DNA of 45,588 nucleotides. Origin: Gemmatimonadota bacterium. Its GTDB lineage: Bacteria > Gemmatimonadota > Gemmatimonadetes > Longimicrobiales > Gaopeijiaceae. This document shows positions 9,017 to 17,104 of this stretch, in pieces. The translations under genes and the position numbers were made by a program. Numbering within the stretch: the stretch's first letter is position 1; each line of letters begins with the position of its first letter. The notes beneath the pieces were generated by a model. That model had not been told where the DNA came from and ran no database searches. It saw only the letters and a list, made by a program, of their open reading frames with translations. The stretch lies in contig JAQBXY010000026.1 in NCBI GenBank assembly GCA_027623325.1, positions 1-45,588 of the forward strand. Direction: 5' to 3'.

Positions 9017-10092
9017 AGCGTCGCGTCCTCCCACGGCCCGACCACCTCGATCTCCCGGCCCACACCGAGCTCGGCGCCCAGGGCGAGCAAGTCGTCGAGC
9101 ACGATATTCTCCAGCGGCACCCCCGCCTCGGACTTACGGGCCACGCGTCGAGCCTCCTGTTCGCCCGGGATCAGGATCTCCGTGAAGCCCGGTCGCAGCG
9201 CGCTCGACTTGCACATCCTCGCGAAGTCGTCCATCCGCCGCCGGAAGTCGTCGAGCGGCATGAACCATTCGACGTCGATCGCGATGAGCGTGTGACTCAC
9301 GTCCCATCGCGCCTGGTCCGCATAGGGCTTGAGCCCGTAGCCGCCTCCGCCGAGGACACCGGTGAGCACATCGGTCATGAAAGCGAGACCGTACCCCTTG
9401 TACTGACCGATCCCCAGCAGTGCGCCGGCCATCGCCGCGTTCGGGTCGTCCGTCTCCTCGCCCTCCGGGGTCAAGGCCCAGTCGAGCGGGATCGCGCGTC
9501 CCTCCTTCGCGTGCCACGTCATCATCCCCTTGCCAGCGGTGGTGAGGGCGATGTCGAGGACGGCGGGGAAGCCGAGCCCCGTTGGCACCGCGATCCCCCA
9601 CGGATTGGTGCCGACCACACCTTCCCGGCCACCCCAGGGGGCCATTTCCGGCCCGGCGTTCGTGAGCGCGATTCCGATGCAGCCCGCCTCCGGACCCAGG
9701 CACGCGTGTACCGCGCTCGAACCGAAGTGTGTCGAGTCACGCACCACGACCTGACCGATGCCGCAGACCTTGGCCTTCTCGATCGCGAGCCGCATGGCGC
9801 GTGTCGCCGCCACCGTCCCGATTCCGTTGTGGGCGTCGACCAGCGCTAGCGCCGGGCTCTCCTTCACGATCTCCCACGGTGCGGCCGGGTCGACCAGCCC
9901 TTCGGCGAAGCGGCTCCCGTACCGCCTAAGCTTCTTCACCCCCTGGCCGTGGCCGGGGTGGAAGCGGAGCTCCGAGAAGACGAGCGCGTCCCCGAAGATC
10001 TGGGCCTCCTCGTCCGGGAGTCCCATCGCACGGAGGAGGTCGAACACGAAGGCCTCGAGGCTTTCGCGCGTCACGGCGGTCATCGGAATCAC
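9013..10092 (-). CDS. Malate/L-lactate/ureidoglycolate dehydrogenase family (Ldh2/AllD)
   Basis: The 359-aa NAD(P)-dependent oxidoreductase has the non-Rossmann fold that oxidises 2-hydroxy acids or reduces 2-oxo or imino acids. Family marks are the N-terminal RFHPGHGQG, the catalytic His in RDSTHFGSSA, the cofactor-binding TTAGKGM, PEGEETDDPNAA and the glycine-rich QYKGYGLAFMTDVLTG. AllD, which oxidises ureidoglycolate to oxalurate, belongs to this family and would fit the ureidoglycolate lyase on the right arm. Lactate, malate, sulfolactate and piperideine-carboxylate enzymes look alike. It is 20 bp after DUF4438 gene 1 and overlaps the M24 start. The family is secure; the AllD role is an inference from context. 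Confidence 0.85.
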   Translation of the reverse strand: MIPMTAVTRESLEAFVFDLLRAMGLPDEEAQIFGDALVFSELRFHPGHGQGVKKLRRYGSRFAEGLVDPAAPWEIVKESPALALVDAHNGIGTVAATRAMRLAIEKAKVCGIGQVVVRDSTHFGSSAVHACLGPEAGCIGIALTNAGPEMAPWGGREGVVGTNPWGIAVPTGLGFPAVLDIALTTAGKGMMTWHAKEGRAIPLDWALTPEGEETDDPNAAMAGALLGIGQYKGYGLAFMTDVLTGVLGGGGYGLKPYADQARWDVSHTLIAIDVEWFMPLDDFRRRMDDFARMCKSSALRPGFTEILIPGEQEARRVARKSEAGVPLENIVLDDLLALGAELGVGREIEVVGPWEDATL

Positions 10093-10112
10093 GGCGTTTG
10101 CGTCTCCGCTGC

Positions 10113-11003
10113 TCAGTCGTCGAGGTCCAGGAGTTGGACGAGGTTGGCGTCAGGTGCTTCGAAGCTGCCGAGCTGGCCGGCCGGAGCAGTCATGAGGATC
10201 GCGACGCCCGGTCCGTACCCGGCGCGGGGGCCGTCGGTGGAACACACCACGCCGATCGCGCGCGCACCCCTCAGGTGCCCGTGGTTGTACCGGCTGTCCG
10301 TGTCTTCGAACGCGACCAGGTCACCGAGGCGCAACTGGTCGAGTCCGAGTTCGGCGAGGAGCGCTCGGTCGGTGGACTGGATGTGCAGGCTGCCCCCCTG
10401 GGAGGTCAGCCCCAGACCTGCTCCGGCCAGGTGTGCAGGGATCTGGGCGACGACGCCGAAGGCGACGTGTCCGCTCTCTTCCTTGACGGTAAGGGCGGCC
10501 AAGAGTCCGGGGGCGATCCCTTTCAGCGAGACACCGGGGTGGTCCGTGAGGCTCAGACCCACGCCCTCGGCGCGCACGAGGACCTGGTCGCCAACGGCCA
10601 TGCGAGTCCGCGCCACGCCCGGCAGGTGCACGATCACCTGTTCGGAGAAGCGTCCCGACTTTCCCGTCACGACCCCGACAACGCCGGCCGCGCCCCCGGT
10701 CATCACCTTGGCGCGGTTGCCCACGCAGGCGAACACATTCAAGCCTCGGTTCTGGTTGTCGTCGGGCCGGTGGATGCTCACGCCCGGATGGATGCAGTCT
10801 GCGGCCCAGCCGAACGCCCGGTCCCCGACCGAGACGTTGTATACGATTCCGCCGTACGTCGGCAGCAGGAACGGGGTCCCGTCGGCAGCCAGCCGATAGG
10901 GCTCGGCCGGCAGGCCGGGGAAGCCAGGGTGGGCCACTGCCCCGGCGACGGAGACGGCGACGAGGGCCTGCTGGTTCGTAGCGAGGTCGTTGCGTGGGGT
11001 CAT
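10113..11003 (-). CDS. DUF4438 protein, first of a tandem paralogous pair
   Basis: This 296-aa protein is recognised as DUF4438 by its N-terminal GGIVYNVSVGDRAFGWAAD, the HPGVSI motif and the C-terminal GPGVAILMTAP. The function of the family is unknown to me. No signal peptide or membrane segment is visible. I chose the ATG at 11003 because it overlaps the stop of the paralogue by 4 bp and is preceded by GAGGGG. The frame is open to 11159, but the upstream part is the antisense of its neighbour. It shares the same ordered motifs with 11000-11869, so the pair arose by duplication and may form a hetero-oligomer. Confidence 0.8.
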   Translation of the reverse strand: MTPRNDLATNQQALVAVSVAGAVAHPGFPGLPAEPYRLAADGTPFLLPTYGGIVYNVSVGDRAFGWAADCIHPGVSIHRPDDNQNRGLNVFACVGNRAKVMTGGAAGVVGVVTGKSGRFSEQVIVHLPGVARTRMAVGDQVLVRAEGVGLSLTDHPGVSLKGIAPGLLAALTVKEESGHVAFGVVAQIPAHLAGAGLGLTSQGGSLHIQSTDRALLAELGLDQLRLGDLVAFEDTDSRYNHGHLRGARAIGVVCSTDGPRAGYGPGVAILMTAPAGQLGSFEAPDANLVQLLDLDD

Positions 11004-11869
11004 GCGTCCCCTCGGATGCCGAGAGTCTGAGCGATGTTGGCGGCGGGGTCGATATGGAAGTCGAGCAGGTCGGCCGGGCCGGTGATGAGCGTCAGGATCC
11101 CGGGGCCGTGCCCGGTCATGACCGAGTCGCCGTGGATGCAAAGGCACACGGCGGTCCACCCCTTCCGGTACGAGCGGCCGAAGCGGTGGTCGACGTCCCG
11201 GATCCCGATCAGGTCGCCGAGCCGCATTCGGTCGATCCCGAGTTCGGCCATCAGGGCGCGATCGCCGGACATGAGATCCTGGTCCACGAACTCGGCGTTG
11301 AGCTCGGCGCCCGAGCCCATGATCCGGGCCGGAAGTTCCATGGCCACTGGGCAGCTCACCCGACCCTTTTCGATCTGCAGGCCGAAGGCTTCGGCAAGCG
11401 CGGGGCTCGTCTTCTTGAACTCGATATCGGGGTAGCTGTCGAGCTTCAGGCCACGGCCTTTGGTCCGGATCTGTACGGTGTCCCCGATGGTCATCTCCTC
11501 GAGCACATCAGGCTGGAAGTCGATGAGAAGGCGCGCGTGTTCACCGGTCACCACGCCACGCGCGCCTTTGGCCAGTCCCGTCACTACTTCGGCCTGGTTC
11601 CCGATGCACGTCAGGTAGTGGAGGGCGAAGTCGGCCCGCTCCTCGGCGTTGGCGATCGAGACGCCCGGCTCGACGTGGTCGCCCGCCCAGCCGAAGGCCC
11701 GATCGCCGACACGGGCGTTGTACACGATCCCGGACATCCCCGGGAGCATGACGCCGACGCCGTCGGGCCAGGGCGTGTAGCCGCCTTGTCGGACGGATGG
11801 CTGGCTCACCCGGCCGGTCACGGCCATCTCGACGAGGTCATCGAAATTCCAGTGCAGCGGCTCGTTCAT
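11000..11869 (-). CDS. DUF4438 protein, second of the tandem pair, first gene of left arm
   Basis: The 289-aa protein has the DUF4438 marks SGIVYNARVGDRAFGWAGD, EPGVSI and GPGILTLITGP. It is probably cytoplasmic. I chose ATG 11869, which is preceded by GAGG at ordinary spacing; the open frame extends to 12127 but runs through the intergenic region and the start of the opposite gene. It is the first gene of the minus-strand arm, so it and its paralogue should be made in the largest amounts, which suggests a central step. The conserved GD.A.GWA(G)D and E/HPGVSI motifs offer possible acid or metal-binding residues. No function can be assigned. Confidence 0.8.
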   Translation of the reverse strand: MNEPLHWNFDDLVEMAVTGRVSQPSVRQGGYTPWPDGVGVMLPGMSGIVYNARVGDRAFGWAGDHVEPGVSIANAEERADFALHYLTCIGNQAEVVTGLAKGARGVVTGEHARLLIDFQPDVLEEMTIGDTVQIRTKGRGLKLDSYPDIEFKKTSPALAEAFGLQIEKGRVSCPVAMELPARIMGSGAELNAEFVDQDLMSGDRALMAELGIDRMRLGDLIGIRDVDHRFGRSYRKGWTAVCLCIHGDSVMTGHGPGILTLITGPADLLDFHIDPAANIAQTLGIRGDA

Positions 11870-11972
11870 CGGTATCCTCGGACCGCTCGCTTGACAGCGC
11901 CCTCCGGAATGGGGCACGTTGCTCGGCCAATTGTCGACAACATACAGGCCGCAGGGCAAAGAGTCCAACTCC
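11870..11972. promoter_or_regulatory. Divergent promoter region between the two catabolic arms
   Basis: This 103-bp gap separates the start codons of the two arms and must contain both promoters, unless each arm has only internal ones. TTGACA at 11891-11896 is a perfect -35 hexamer on the plus strand, but the sequence 17 bp further on (GCACGT) is a poor -10. A 10-bp palindrome lies at 11931-11940. No clear terminators are present. Confidence 0.55.
11931..11940. promoter_or_regulatory. Palindrome TTGTCGACAA, candidate GntR/FCD operator
   Basis: This perfect 10-bp palindrome lies 33 bp before the M32 start codon and 62 bp before the DUF4438 start. Regulators of the FadR/FCD group often bind short palindromes of the TTGTnnACAA or TNGTNNNACNA type. 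The cluster encodes one such regulator at 17603-18271. It could act on both arms from here. Evidence is position and shape only. Confidence 0.4.
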
Positions 11973-13493
11973 ATGAAATACAACGCCTTACTGGAGCGAA
12001 TGGGCGAGGTGAACGACCTCCTCTGCTCCCAGTCGATGCTCGACTGGGACGCTCGGACGATGATGCCGCCCGGAGGGGCGCACACCCGCGCGAAGCAGCT
12101 GGCCACACTCAAGGTCTTCGCCCGCAATCACTTGGTGGCAGACGAGACTCGTCGCCTCCTGGACGCGGCCGAGGCCGAGACGGTCAACCTCCCAGGGGAC
12201 AGCGTCGAGCGGACGATCTGCACTCAGGTCCGCGAGGCCATCGACTATCACCTGAGGATTCCGGCCGCGCTGGTGCACAAGCGCACCGAAATCGGTTCCA
12301 AGGGACAACACGTCTGGGCGAAGGCGCGCCAGGAAGGAGACTACGCCTCGTTCGCACCGGTCCTCGAGGAGACGCTCGAGTTGAACCGCGAGATGGCCGA
12401 ATGCATCGGGTACGAGGCACATCCGTACGACGCGCTCATGTACCGGTTCGAGCCAGGCGAGACGGTCGCGACGCTTCAACCTCTCTTTGCCGCACTCCGA
12501 GGGGGTCTCCTACCTCTGGTTCAGGCGATCGGGGAGAAGAAAGCCCCGCGCGTCGACTTCCTACAGCGTCCCTTTCCTGTGGAGAAGCAGCTCGAGTTCG
12601 CGCTTAAGATGGCGCGTAAGCTAGGCTACGATACGGATCGAGGACGCCTCGACCTCACTGTGCACCCGTTCGAGATCTCCTTTACCCGCAACGACGTTCG
12701 CATCACCACCCGCGTGAACGACGAGTGGATGCCGAAGAGTCTGTTCGGCACGCTCCACGAGACGGGGCACGCGGTGTACGAGCAGTACTGCGATCCGGCG
12801 TACACCCGGACACCCCTCGCCACCGACCTCATCGGACTGTACGCGGTGGGCGGGGTGAGCTTCGGCGCCCACGAGAGCCAGTCTCGCCTCTTCGAGAACC
12901 ACGTTGGTCGGAGCCGCGAGTTCTGGGAGCACAACTACGGTGAGCTGCGCGACACCTTCCCCGAGCAGCTCGCGGGCATCGATGCCGAGACTTTCTGGCG
13001 TGCTGTGAACCGCGTCGAGCCTGGCTTCATCCGGGTCGAGTCGGACGAGTTGACGTACGACTTCCACATCATGCTGCGCGTGGATCTGGAAGCTTCGCTC
13101 ATCGACGGCAGCCTGAGCGTGGCGGATCTGCCCGAGGCGTGGAACGCGAAGGTGAAGGAATACCTGGGTCTCGACGTGCCGAACGACCGACTCGGCGTAC
13201 TGCAGGACGTGCACTGGTCGTCGGGGCAGGTCGGGACGTTTTGCAACTACACCATCGGCAACGTGATGGCGGGGCAGCTCTTCGCCGAAGCGAAGAAGGA
13301 CGAGCGCGTGCGCGCAGGCTTGGCGACTGCCGAGTATGCGCCGCTCCGCGAGTGGATGACCGAGCACGTTCATCGCCACGGCCGCAGGTACACACGGGAA
13401 CAGCTCCTGGAGCGTGCCACGGGGCAGGGGCTCGAGCCGTCCTTCTACATGGAGCATCTCTCGGCGAAGTACTCCGAGATCTACGGACTCTGA
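11973..13493 (+). CDS. M32 family metallocarboxypeptidase (carboxypeptidase Taq type)
   Basis: This 506-aa zinc carboxypeptidase removes C-terminal residues from peptides in the cytoplasm. It shows the HExxH zinc site in TLHETGHAVYEQY, the third ligand Glu in GAHESQSRLFENH, and the family motifs DWDARTMMP near the N-terminus and GQVGTFCNYTIGNVMA near the C-terminus. Length matches carboxypeptidase Taq. I chose ATG 11973 because homology starts there; an upstream GTG/ATG frame to 11919 overlaps the promoter region. It opens the right arm and is followed after 7 bp by an aminotransferase, consistent with trimming imported peptides and then deaminating the freed amino acid. Confidence 0.92.
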   Translation: MKYNALLERMGEVNDLLCSQSMLDWDARTMMPPGGAHTRAKQLATLKVFARNHLVADETRRLLDAAEAETVNLPGDSVERTICTQVREAIDYHLRIPAALVHKRTEIGSKGQHVWAKARQEGDYASFAPVLEETLELNREMAECIGYEAHPYDALMYRFEPGETVATLQPLFAALRGGLLPLVQAIGEKKAPRVDFLQRPFPVEKQLEFALKMARKLGYDTDRGRLDLTVHPFEISFTRNDVRITTRVNDEWMPKSLFGTLHETGHAVYEQYCDPAYTRTPLATDLIGLYAVGGVSFGAHESQSRLFENHVGRSREFWEHNYGELRDTFPEQLAGIDAETFWRAVNRVEPGFIRVESDELTYDFHIMLRVDLEASLIDGSLSVADLPEAWNAKVKEYLGLDVPNDRLGVLQDVHWSSGQVGTFCNYTIGNVMAGQLFAEAKKDERVRAGLATAEYAPLREWMTEHVHRHGRRYTREQLLERATGQGLEPSFYMEHLSAKYSEIYGL

Positions 13494-13500
13494 GGTCGGC

Positions 13501-14688
13501 ATGACGAACGCTCGCACCCGACTCGCCCAGCGCGTCCTGCTCAAGGACCAGCACATCGTCACCCGGATGATGGAGCTTGCTTCCGGACTTCCCGACGTGA
13601 TCAAGCTCGGGCGCGGCGACCCGGATCTCGATACGCCCGCGCACATCATCCGGGCGGGGCAGGAGGCGTTGGCCGCGGGCGCGACGCACTACACGAATCC
13701 GATGGGACTCCCCGAACTCCGCCAGGCGATCTCGGACAACATCGCCTCGCACGGCGGGGCCCGGTACGCGCCCGAAAACATCGTCGTCACCCCGGGCGGG
13801 CAGCAGGCCATGTTCATCATCGCGCTCGGGCTCCTCGATCCGGGAGACGAGCTGCTCATCCCGTGCCCGGGGTACAACCCGTATCTCCAGGCCGCCGAGC
13901 TCACGGAAGCGAAGCTCGTCGAGATCCGGATGTCGATGGAGACGAACTTCACGCTCACGGCGGAGATGGTGCGCGCGCACATCACGCCGCGCTCGAAGGT
14001 TCTCGTTCTCATCAACCCTGGGAACCCGACGGGGACGGTGATTCCTCCGGAAGAGGTCGAGCGGATCTGCGAGGTCGCGAAGGAGCACGACCTCATCGTC
14101 GTCTCCGACGAGATCTACGCCCGGATCGTATACGGCGATCATCGCGCGCAGCCGGTCGCGGCGCTCCCCGGGATGCAGGAGCGCACGATCACGCTCTCCG
14201 GTGTCTCGAAGGCGTACGCGATGACCGGCTGGCGGGTCGGGTACTTCGCCGGACCCTCCGACCTCATGCCCGCGCTCGCGGAGATCCATCACGCCTTCGC
14301 CATCTCCACGTCCGCAGTGGGCCAGTGGGCCGCGCTCGCAGCCCTGACCGGTCCGCAGGAGTGCGTCGAGGAGATCCGGCAAACCTTCGACGAACGGAGG
14401 CGGGTGCTCTGTGCGGGGCTCGACGCGCTGGGAATCCCCTACGCCGAGCCCGAGGGCGCTTTCTACGTCTACGCCCGGGTCGCCGAGACCGGTGTGCCCG
14501 CGACCGAGTTCTGCGAGCGACTCCTCACCGAGGGGCAGGTCATGATTTTCCCGGGCAAAATCTACGGTGACTACACGGACGACTTCGCCCGCATGTCGCT
14601 GACGCAGTCGGTCCCCCGCATCGAGGAAGCGCTCCGCCGCATGGCGAGCGTTGTCGAGTCCATTCGTCAAGAACAGTCCGTGACCTAG
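13501..14688 (+). CDS. PLP-dependent class I/II aminotransferase, second copy
   Basis: The 395-aa fold-type I aminotransferase has NPGNPTGTV, the cofactor Asp in IVVSDEIYARIVY, the PLP lysine in SGVSKAYAMTGWRVGYFA, and C-terminal FARMSL, where the usual substrate-carboxylate Arg is expected. It is paralogous to 5401-6579 on the other arm, with colinear GRGDPDLDTPAHII and ALTGPQE segments. The arginine context differs (FARMSL here, YIRISY there), so substrates may differ. The ATG at 13501 is 7 bp after the carboxypeptidase stop; the longer frame upstream is inside that gene. The amino donor is not determinable. Confidence 0.85.
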   Translation: MTNARTRLAQRVLLKDQHIVTRMMELASGLPDVIKLGRGDPDLDTPAHIIRAGQEALAAGATHYTNPMGLPELRQAISDNIASHGGARYAPENIVVTPGGQQAMFIIALGLLDPGDELLIPCPGYNPYLQAAELTEAKLVEIRMSMETNFTLTAEMVRAHITPRSKVLVLINPGNPTGTVIPPEEVERICEVAKEHDLIVVSDEIYARIVYGDHRAQPVAALPGMQERTITLSGVSKAYAMTGWRVGYFAGPSDLMPALAEIHHAFAISTSAVGQWAALAALTGPQECVEEIRQTFDERRRVLCAGLDALGIPYAEPEGAFYVYARVAETGVPATEFCERLLTEGQVMIFPGKIYGDYTDDFARMSLTQSVPRIEEALRRMASVVESIRQEQSVT

Positions 14689-14713
14689 AGCCCAAAAACG
14701 CGAGATCAGAGCC

Positions 14714-15193
14714 GTGAAGTCAGACAATCCGAACGTCCGCGGGATCAAGCACATGGCCTTCGCGGTGAAGGACGCCGCCGGGGCGCTCGACGCGTATGCA
14801 CGCTTCCTGCACGTGCCGGCGGACACTCACATCGAGTTCTACCCGAAGTCGAAGAACCGCGTCGCGCTCTTCTACCTCGGGGGCATCGAGTACCAGCTCT
14901 GCGAGTCCACCGACCCCGACGGCCGCTTCGCGAAGTGGATCGCCGCACGCGGTGCGGAGGGGCTACACCACATCTGTTATGAAGTGGACAGCATCGACGA
15001 AGCGCTGGCCCATGCGCAGAAGCAGGGCGCGACGCTCCGTATCTGCCAAGCGTGCCAGGTCCTCGGCTCGCATCCGCACCCCGAGGGGTGGGTGGCCTTC
15101 CTGGACGACGAGGCCGGTGGCATCGAGATCGAGTTCATGCAGGTGTACACGCCCGAGCAACTGAAAGAGTACGAAGCCTACAAGGGGATCTGA
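14714..15193 (+). CDS. VOC superfamily protein (methylmalonyl-CoA epimerase/glyoxalase-like)
   Basis: The 159-aa protein has two beta-alpha-beta-beta-beta repeats of the vicinal oxygen chelate fold. Candidate metal ligands are His in GIKHMAFAVKD, Glu in YQLCEST, His in EGLHHICYEVDSI and Glu in GIEIEFMQV. The layout most resembles methylmalonyl-CoA epimerase, but VOC proteins also include lyases, isomerases and dioxygenases. The start is a GTG, since no ATG precedes the first conserved strand. It is 25 bp after the aminotransferase and 1 bp before the deacylase. A role as an epimerase or isomerase of a pathway intermediate is an inference. Confidence 0.75.
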   Translation: MKSDNPNVRGIKHMAFAVKDAAGALDAYARFLHVPADTHIEFYPKSKNRVALFYLGGIEYQLCESTDPDGRFAKWIAARGAEGLHHICYEVDSIDEALAHAQKQGATLRICQACQVLGSHPHPEGWVAFLDDEAGGIEIEFMQVYTPEQLKEYEAYKGI

Positions 15194-15194
15194 G

Positions 15195-16187
15195 ATGACG
15201 GCCGCCCGCACCATCACCGTAGGAACCGCGACCGCAGCGCCGGGGAACGCCGTTCGCGGCACGATTCCCGTGACCGAGCTGGCCGGTGGAACCCCGCTGG
15301 AGATCCCGGTCGTCGTGGTCAACGGCGCGAAGGGGGGACCGTGCTTCTGGGTGAACGGCGCGATCCACGGGGACGAGCCCGAGGGACCGCTCGCCTGCCA
15401 GATCGCGCTCGCCGAGGTGGATCCCGCGAAGCTGTCCGGTACGCTCGTCCTGTGCCCGGTGCTCAACGTGCCGGCCTTCAACGCGGCCGAGCGTGGCAAC
15501 CCGGCGGATACCTTCAGTTACGACATGAACCGAATCTATCCGGGCCGGCCCGGCGGATACCTCAGTGAGCGGGTCGCGGCGGCTCACGCCGCCGCAATGG
15601 GTCCGGTCGCAGACTTCGAAATATCCATCCACTCGGGCGGCGCCCACTCCTTCCTCGACAAGGCGATCTTCGTCGACGAGAGCCCGGAGTCGGTCGAGCT
15701 GGCCACCGCGATGGGCCCGGGCTGGGGGTGCATCATGTCCAACTTTAACCCATCGGGCAGTCCGATGGCTTATATGAAGCAGCTCGGAAAGGTGGGGATC
15801 ACCGTCGAACTCGGTGGACGCTCCGCCACGTCACCCGAGGCCTTTGCCCGGGTCGGCCGCGAACTTGCCGACTCGATCCTCAACATCCTGCGCCACTACG
15901 AGATGTATCCCGGCGAGGCGGCGTACCCGTCACCGCGCTACCGGGGGCAGCAGGAGGCACTTCTCGCGCCCGCGTCCGGGATCTTCCTGCCCGCTCCTGG
16001 CGTCGACTTCCTGACCATGATGAAGAAGGGCGACCCGATCGCGCGCATCGTCAACATCTTCGGAGACACGCTGGCTTCCCTCGAGGCACCCGCCGACGGG
16101 ATGTTCTTCGGACTGCGTGCACTACCCAACGTCCAGACCGGCGACTGGTGCTGCTTCTTCTGCAAAGTCGAAGGGACGCGGGACTGA
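15195..16187 (+). CDS. Succinylglutamate desuccinylase/aspartoacylase family deacylase
   Basis: This 330-aa zinc hydrolase is of the AstE/AspA (M14-like) family, which removes acyl groups from amino acids. The zinc motif is NGAIHGDEPEG (near residue 55), followed by the conserved YDMNRIYPGRPGG, the third zinc ligand in ISIHSGG, and a probable catalytic Glu in TVELGGRSA. The C-terminal beta domain (about 240-330) is lipoyl/biotinyl-like, as is common in this family. Start ATG 15195 is 1 bp after the VOC stop. DoeB of ectoine breakdown belongs here too, but its partner genes EutBC are absent. The natural substrate is probably an N-acyl amino acid or an N-acylated intermediate. Confidence 0.85.
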   Translation: MTAARTITVGTATAAPGNAVRGTIPVTELAGGTPLEIPVVVVNGAKGGPCFWVNGAIHGDEPEGPLACQIALAEVDPAKLSGTLVLCPVLNVPAFNAAERGNPADTFSYDMNRIYPGRPGGYLSERVAAAHAAAMGPVADFEISIHSGGAHSFLDKAIFVDESPESVELATAMGPGWGCIMSNFNPSGSPMAYMKQLGKVGITVELGGRSATSPEAFARVGRELADSILNILRHYEMYPGEAAYPSPRYRGQQEALLAPASGIFLPAPGVDFLTMMKKGDPIARIVNIFGDTLASLEAPADGMFFGLRALPNVQTGDWCCFFCKVEGTRD

Positions 16188-16189
16188 GG

Positions 16190-17104
16190 ATGGAGCCTCC
16201 GCGCGACTTCGTCGGGTACGCCGACAGCCCTCCAGACGTCCACTGGCCGAATGGCGCGCGCCTGGCTGTGAACTTCGTGCTCAACTACGAGGAGGGCTCG
16301 GAGTACTCGATGCAGGACGGAGACGGCCGTACCGATGCCGCCCTCTCCGAGGTCGCCACCTCGCGGGTGCCGCGTGGCGACCGGGATCTTGGCGCGGAGA
16401 GCATGTTCGAGTACGGAAGCCGGGTCGGGTTCTGGCGGATCCACCGGCTCTTCCAGGAGCGCGGGTTGCCGCTGACCGTCTTCGCCTCCTCCCTGGCGCT
16501 GGAGCGGAATCCCGAGGCGGCCCGGGCCATCGCCGAGTCCGACTGGGACGTCGTGTGCCACGGGCGGCGCTGGATCGAGCACTACCTGCTCGACGAGGCG
16601 ACGGAGCGGGCAGAGATCGCGGAGGCCTACGACACGGTCGAGCGCCTCGTCGGCCGGGCGCCGGAAGGGTGGTACTGCCGGTACGCGCCGTCGACGAACA
16701 CGCGCAGACTCCTCGTCGAGCACGGCGGGTTCATGTACGACAGTGACGCGTACAACGATGAACTCCCGTACTGGGTTCGTGTGAGAGATTGGTCACACCT
16801 CGTGATCCCCTACTCGCTGGTCACCAACGACGCGAAGCTCGTTGGCGGACCGCTAGTGACCGGTCGCGCGTTCGCGGCCTTCCTCATCGACGCCTTCGAA
16901 GAGCTCGTCGGCGAGGCCGAGGTCCACCCGCGCATGATGTCGGTCGGGATGCACGCCCGAATCCTCGGGCAGCCCTCACGCATCCGCGGGTTACGGACCT
17001 TCCTCGACCACATCCGGGATCGGGCCGATGTCTGGATCTGCCGTCGGGGTGACATCGCGGCCCACTGGCGTGAAGCCGTGCCCTCGCCGCGCGTCGGCGC
17101 GTGA
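16190..17104 (+). CDS. puuE: PuuE-type allantoinase / polysaccharide-deacetylase-fold ureide hydrolase
   Basis: The 304-aa NodB-fold protein matches the allantoinase PuuE along its length, as I recall that family. It shows PPRDFVGYADSPPDVHWP at the N-terminus, FVLNYEEGSEYS (where chitin deacetylases have TFDDG), SMFEYGSRVGFWR, VVCHGRRWIEHYL, NTRRLLVEHGGFMYDSDAYND and a C-terminal DVWICRRGDIAAHW. Members open allantoin to allantoate; some relatives hydrolyse other cyclic imides. I chose ATG 16190, 2 bp after the deacylase stop. It overlaps ureidoglycolate lyase by 4 bp, the pairing expected in purine-ureide breakdown. Confidence 0.8.
   Translation: MEPPRDFVGYADSPPDVHWPNGARLAVNFVLNYEEGSEYSMQDGDGRTDAALSEVATSRVPRGDRDLGAESMFEYGSRVGFWRIHRLFQERGLPLTVFASSLALERNPEAARAIAESDWDVVCHGRRWIEHYLLDEATERAEIAEAYDTVERLVGRAPEGWYCRYAPSTNTRRLLVEHGGFMYDSDAYNDELPYWVRVRDWSHLVIPYSLVTNDAKLVGGPLVTGRAFAAFLIDAFEELVGEAEVHPRMMSVGMHARILGQPSRIRGLRTFLDHIRDRADVWICRRGDIAAHWREAVPSPRVGA

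Noticed and set aside
11891-11919. TTGACA as the -35 of a strong promoter for the right arm
   Set aside because: The hexamer is perfect but the matching -10 is poor, so it was not listed as a separate promoter.
10994-12607. Plus-strand open frame of 537 codons
   Set aside because: It crosses the DUF4438 genes antisense and enters the M32 gene in the wrong frame; no domain is seen.
13099-14826. Minus-strand open frame of 575 codons
   Set aside because: It is the antisense of the M32 and aminotransferase genes, and its content is charged and repetitive without motifs.
7847-16187. Reading the cluster as ectoine breakdown (DoeA-like M24 plus DoeB-like deacylase)
   Set aside because: EutB, EutC, the DABA enzymes and the ectoine transporter types are absent, and the two genes are on different arms. 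It is kept only as an alternative for those single proteins.
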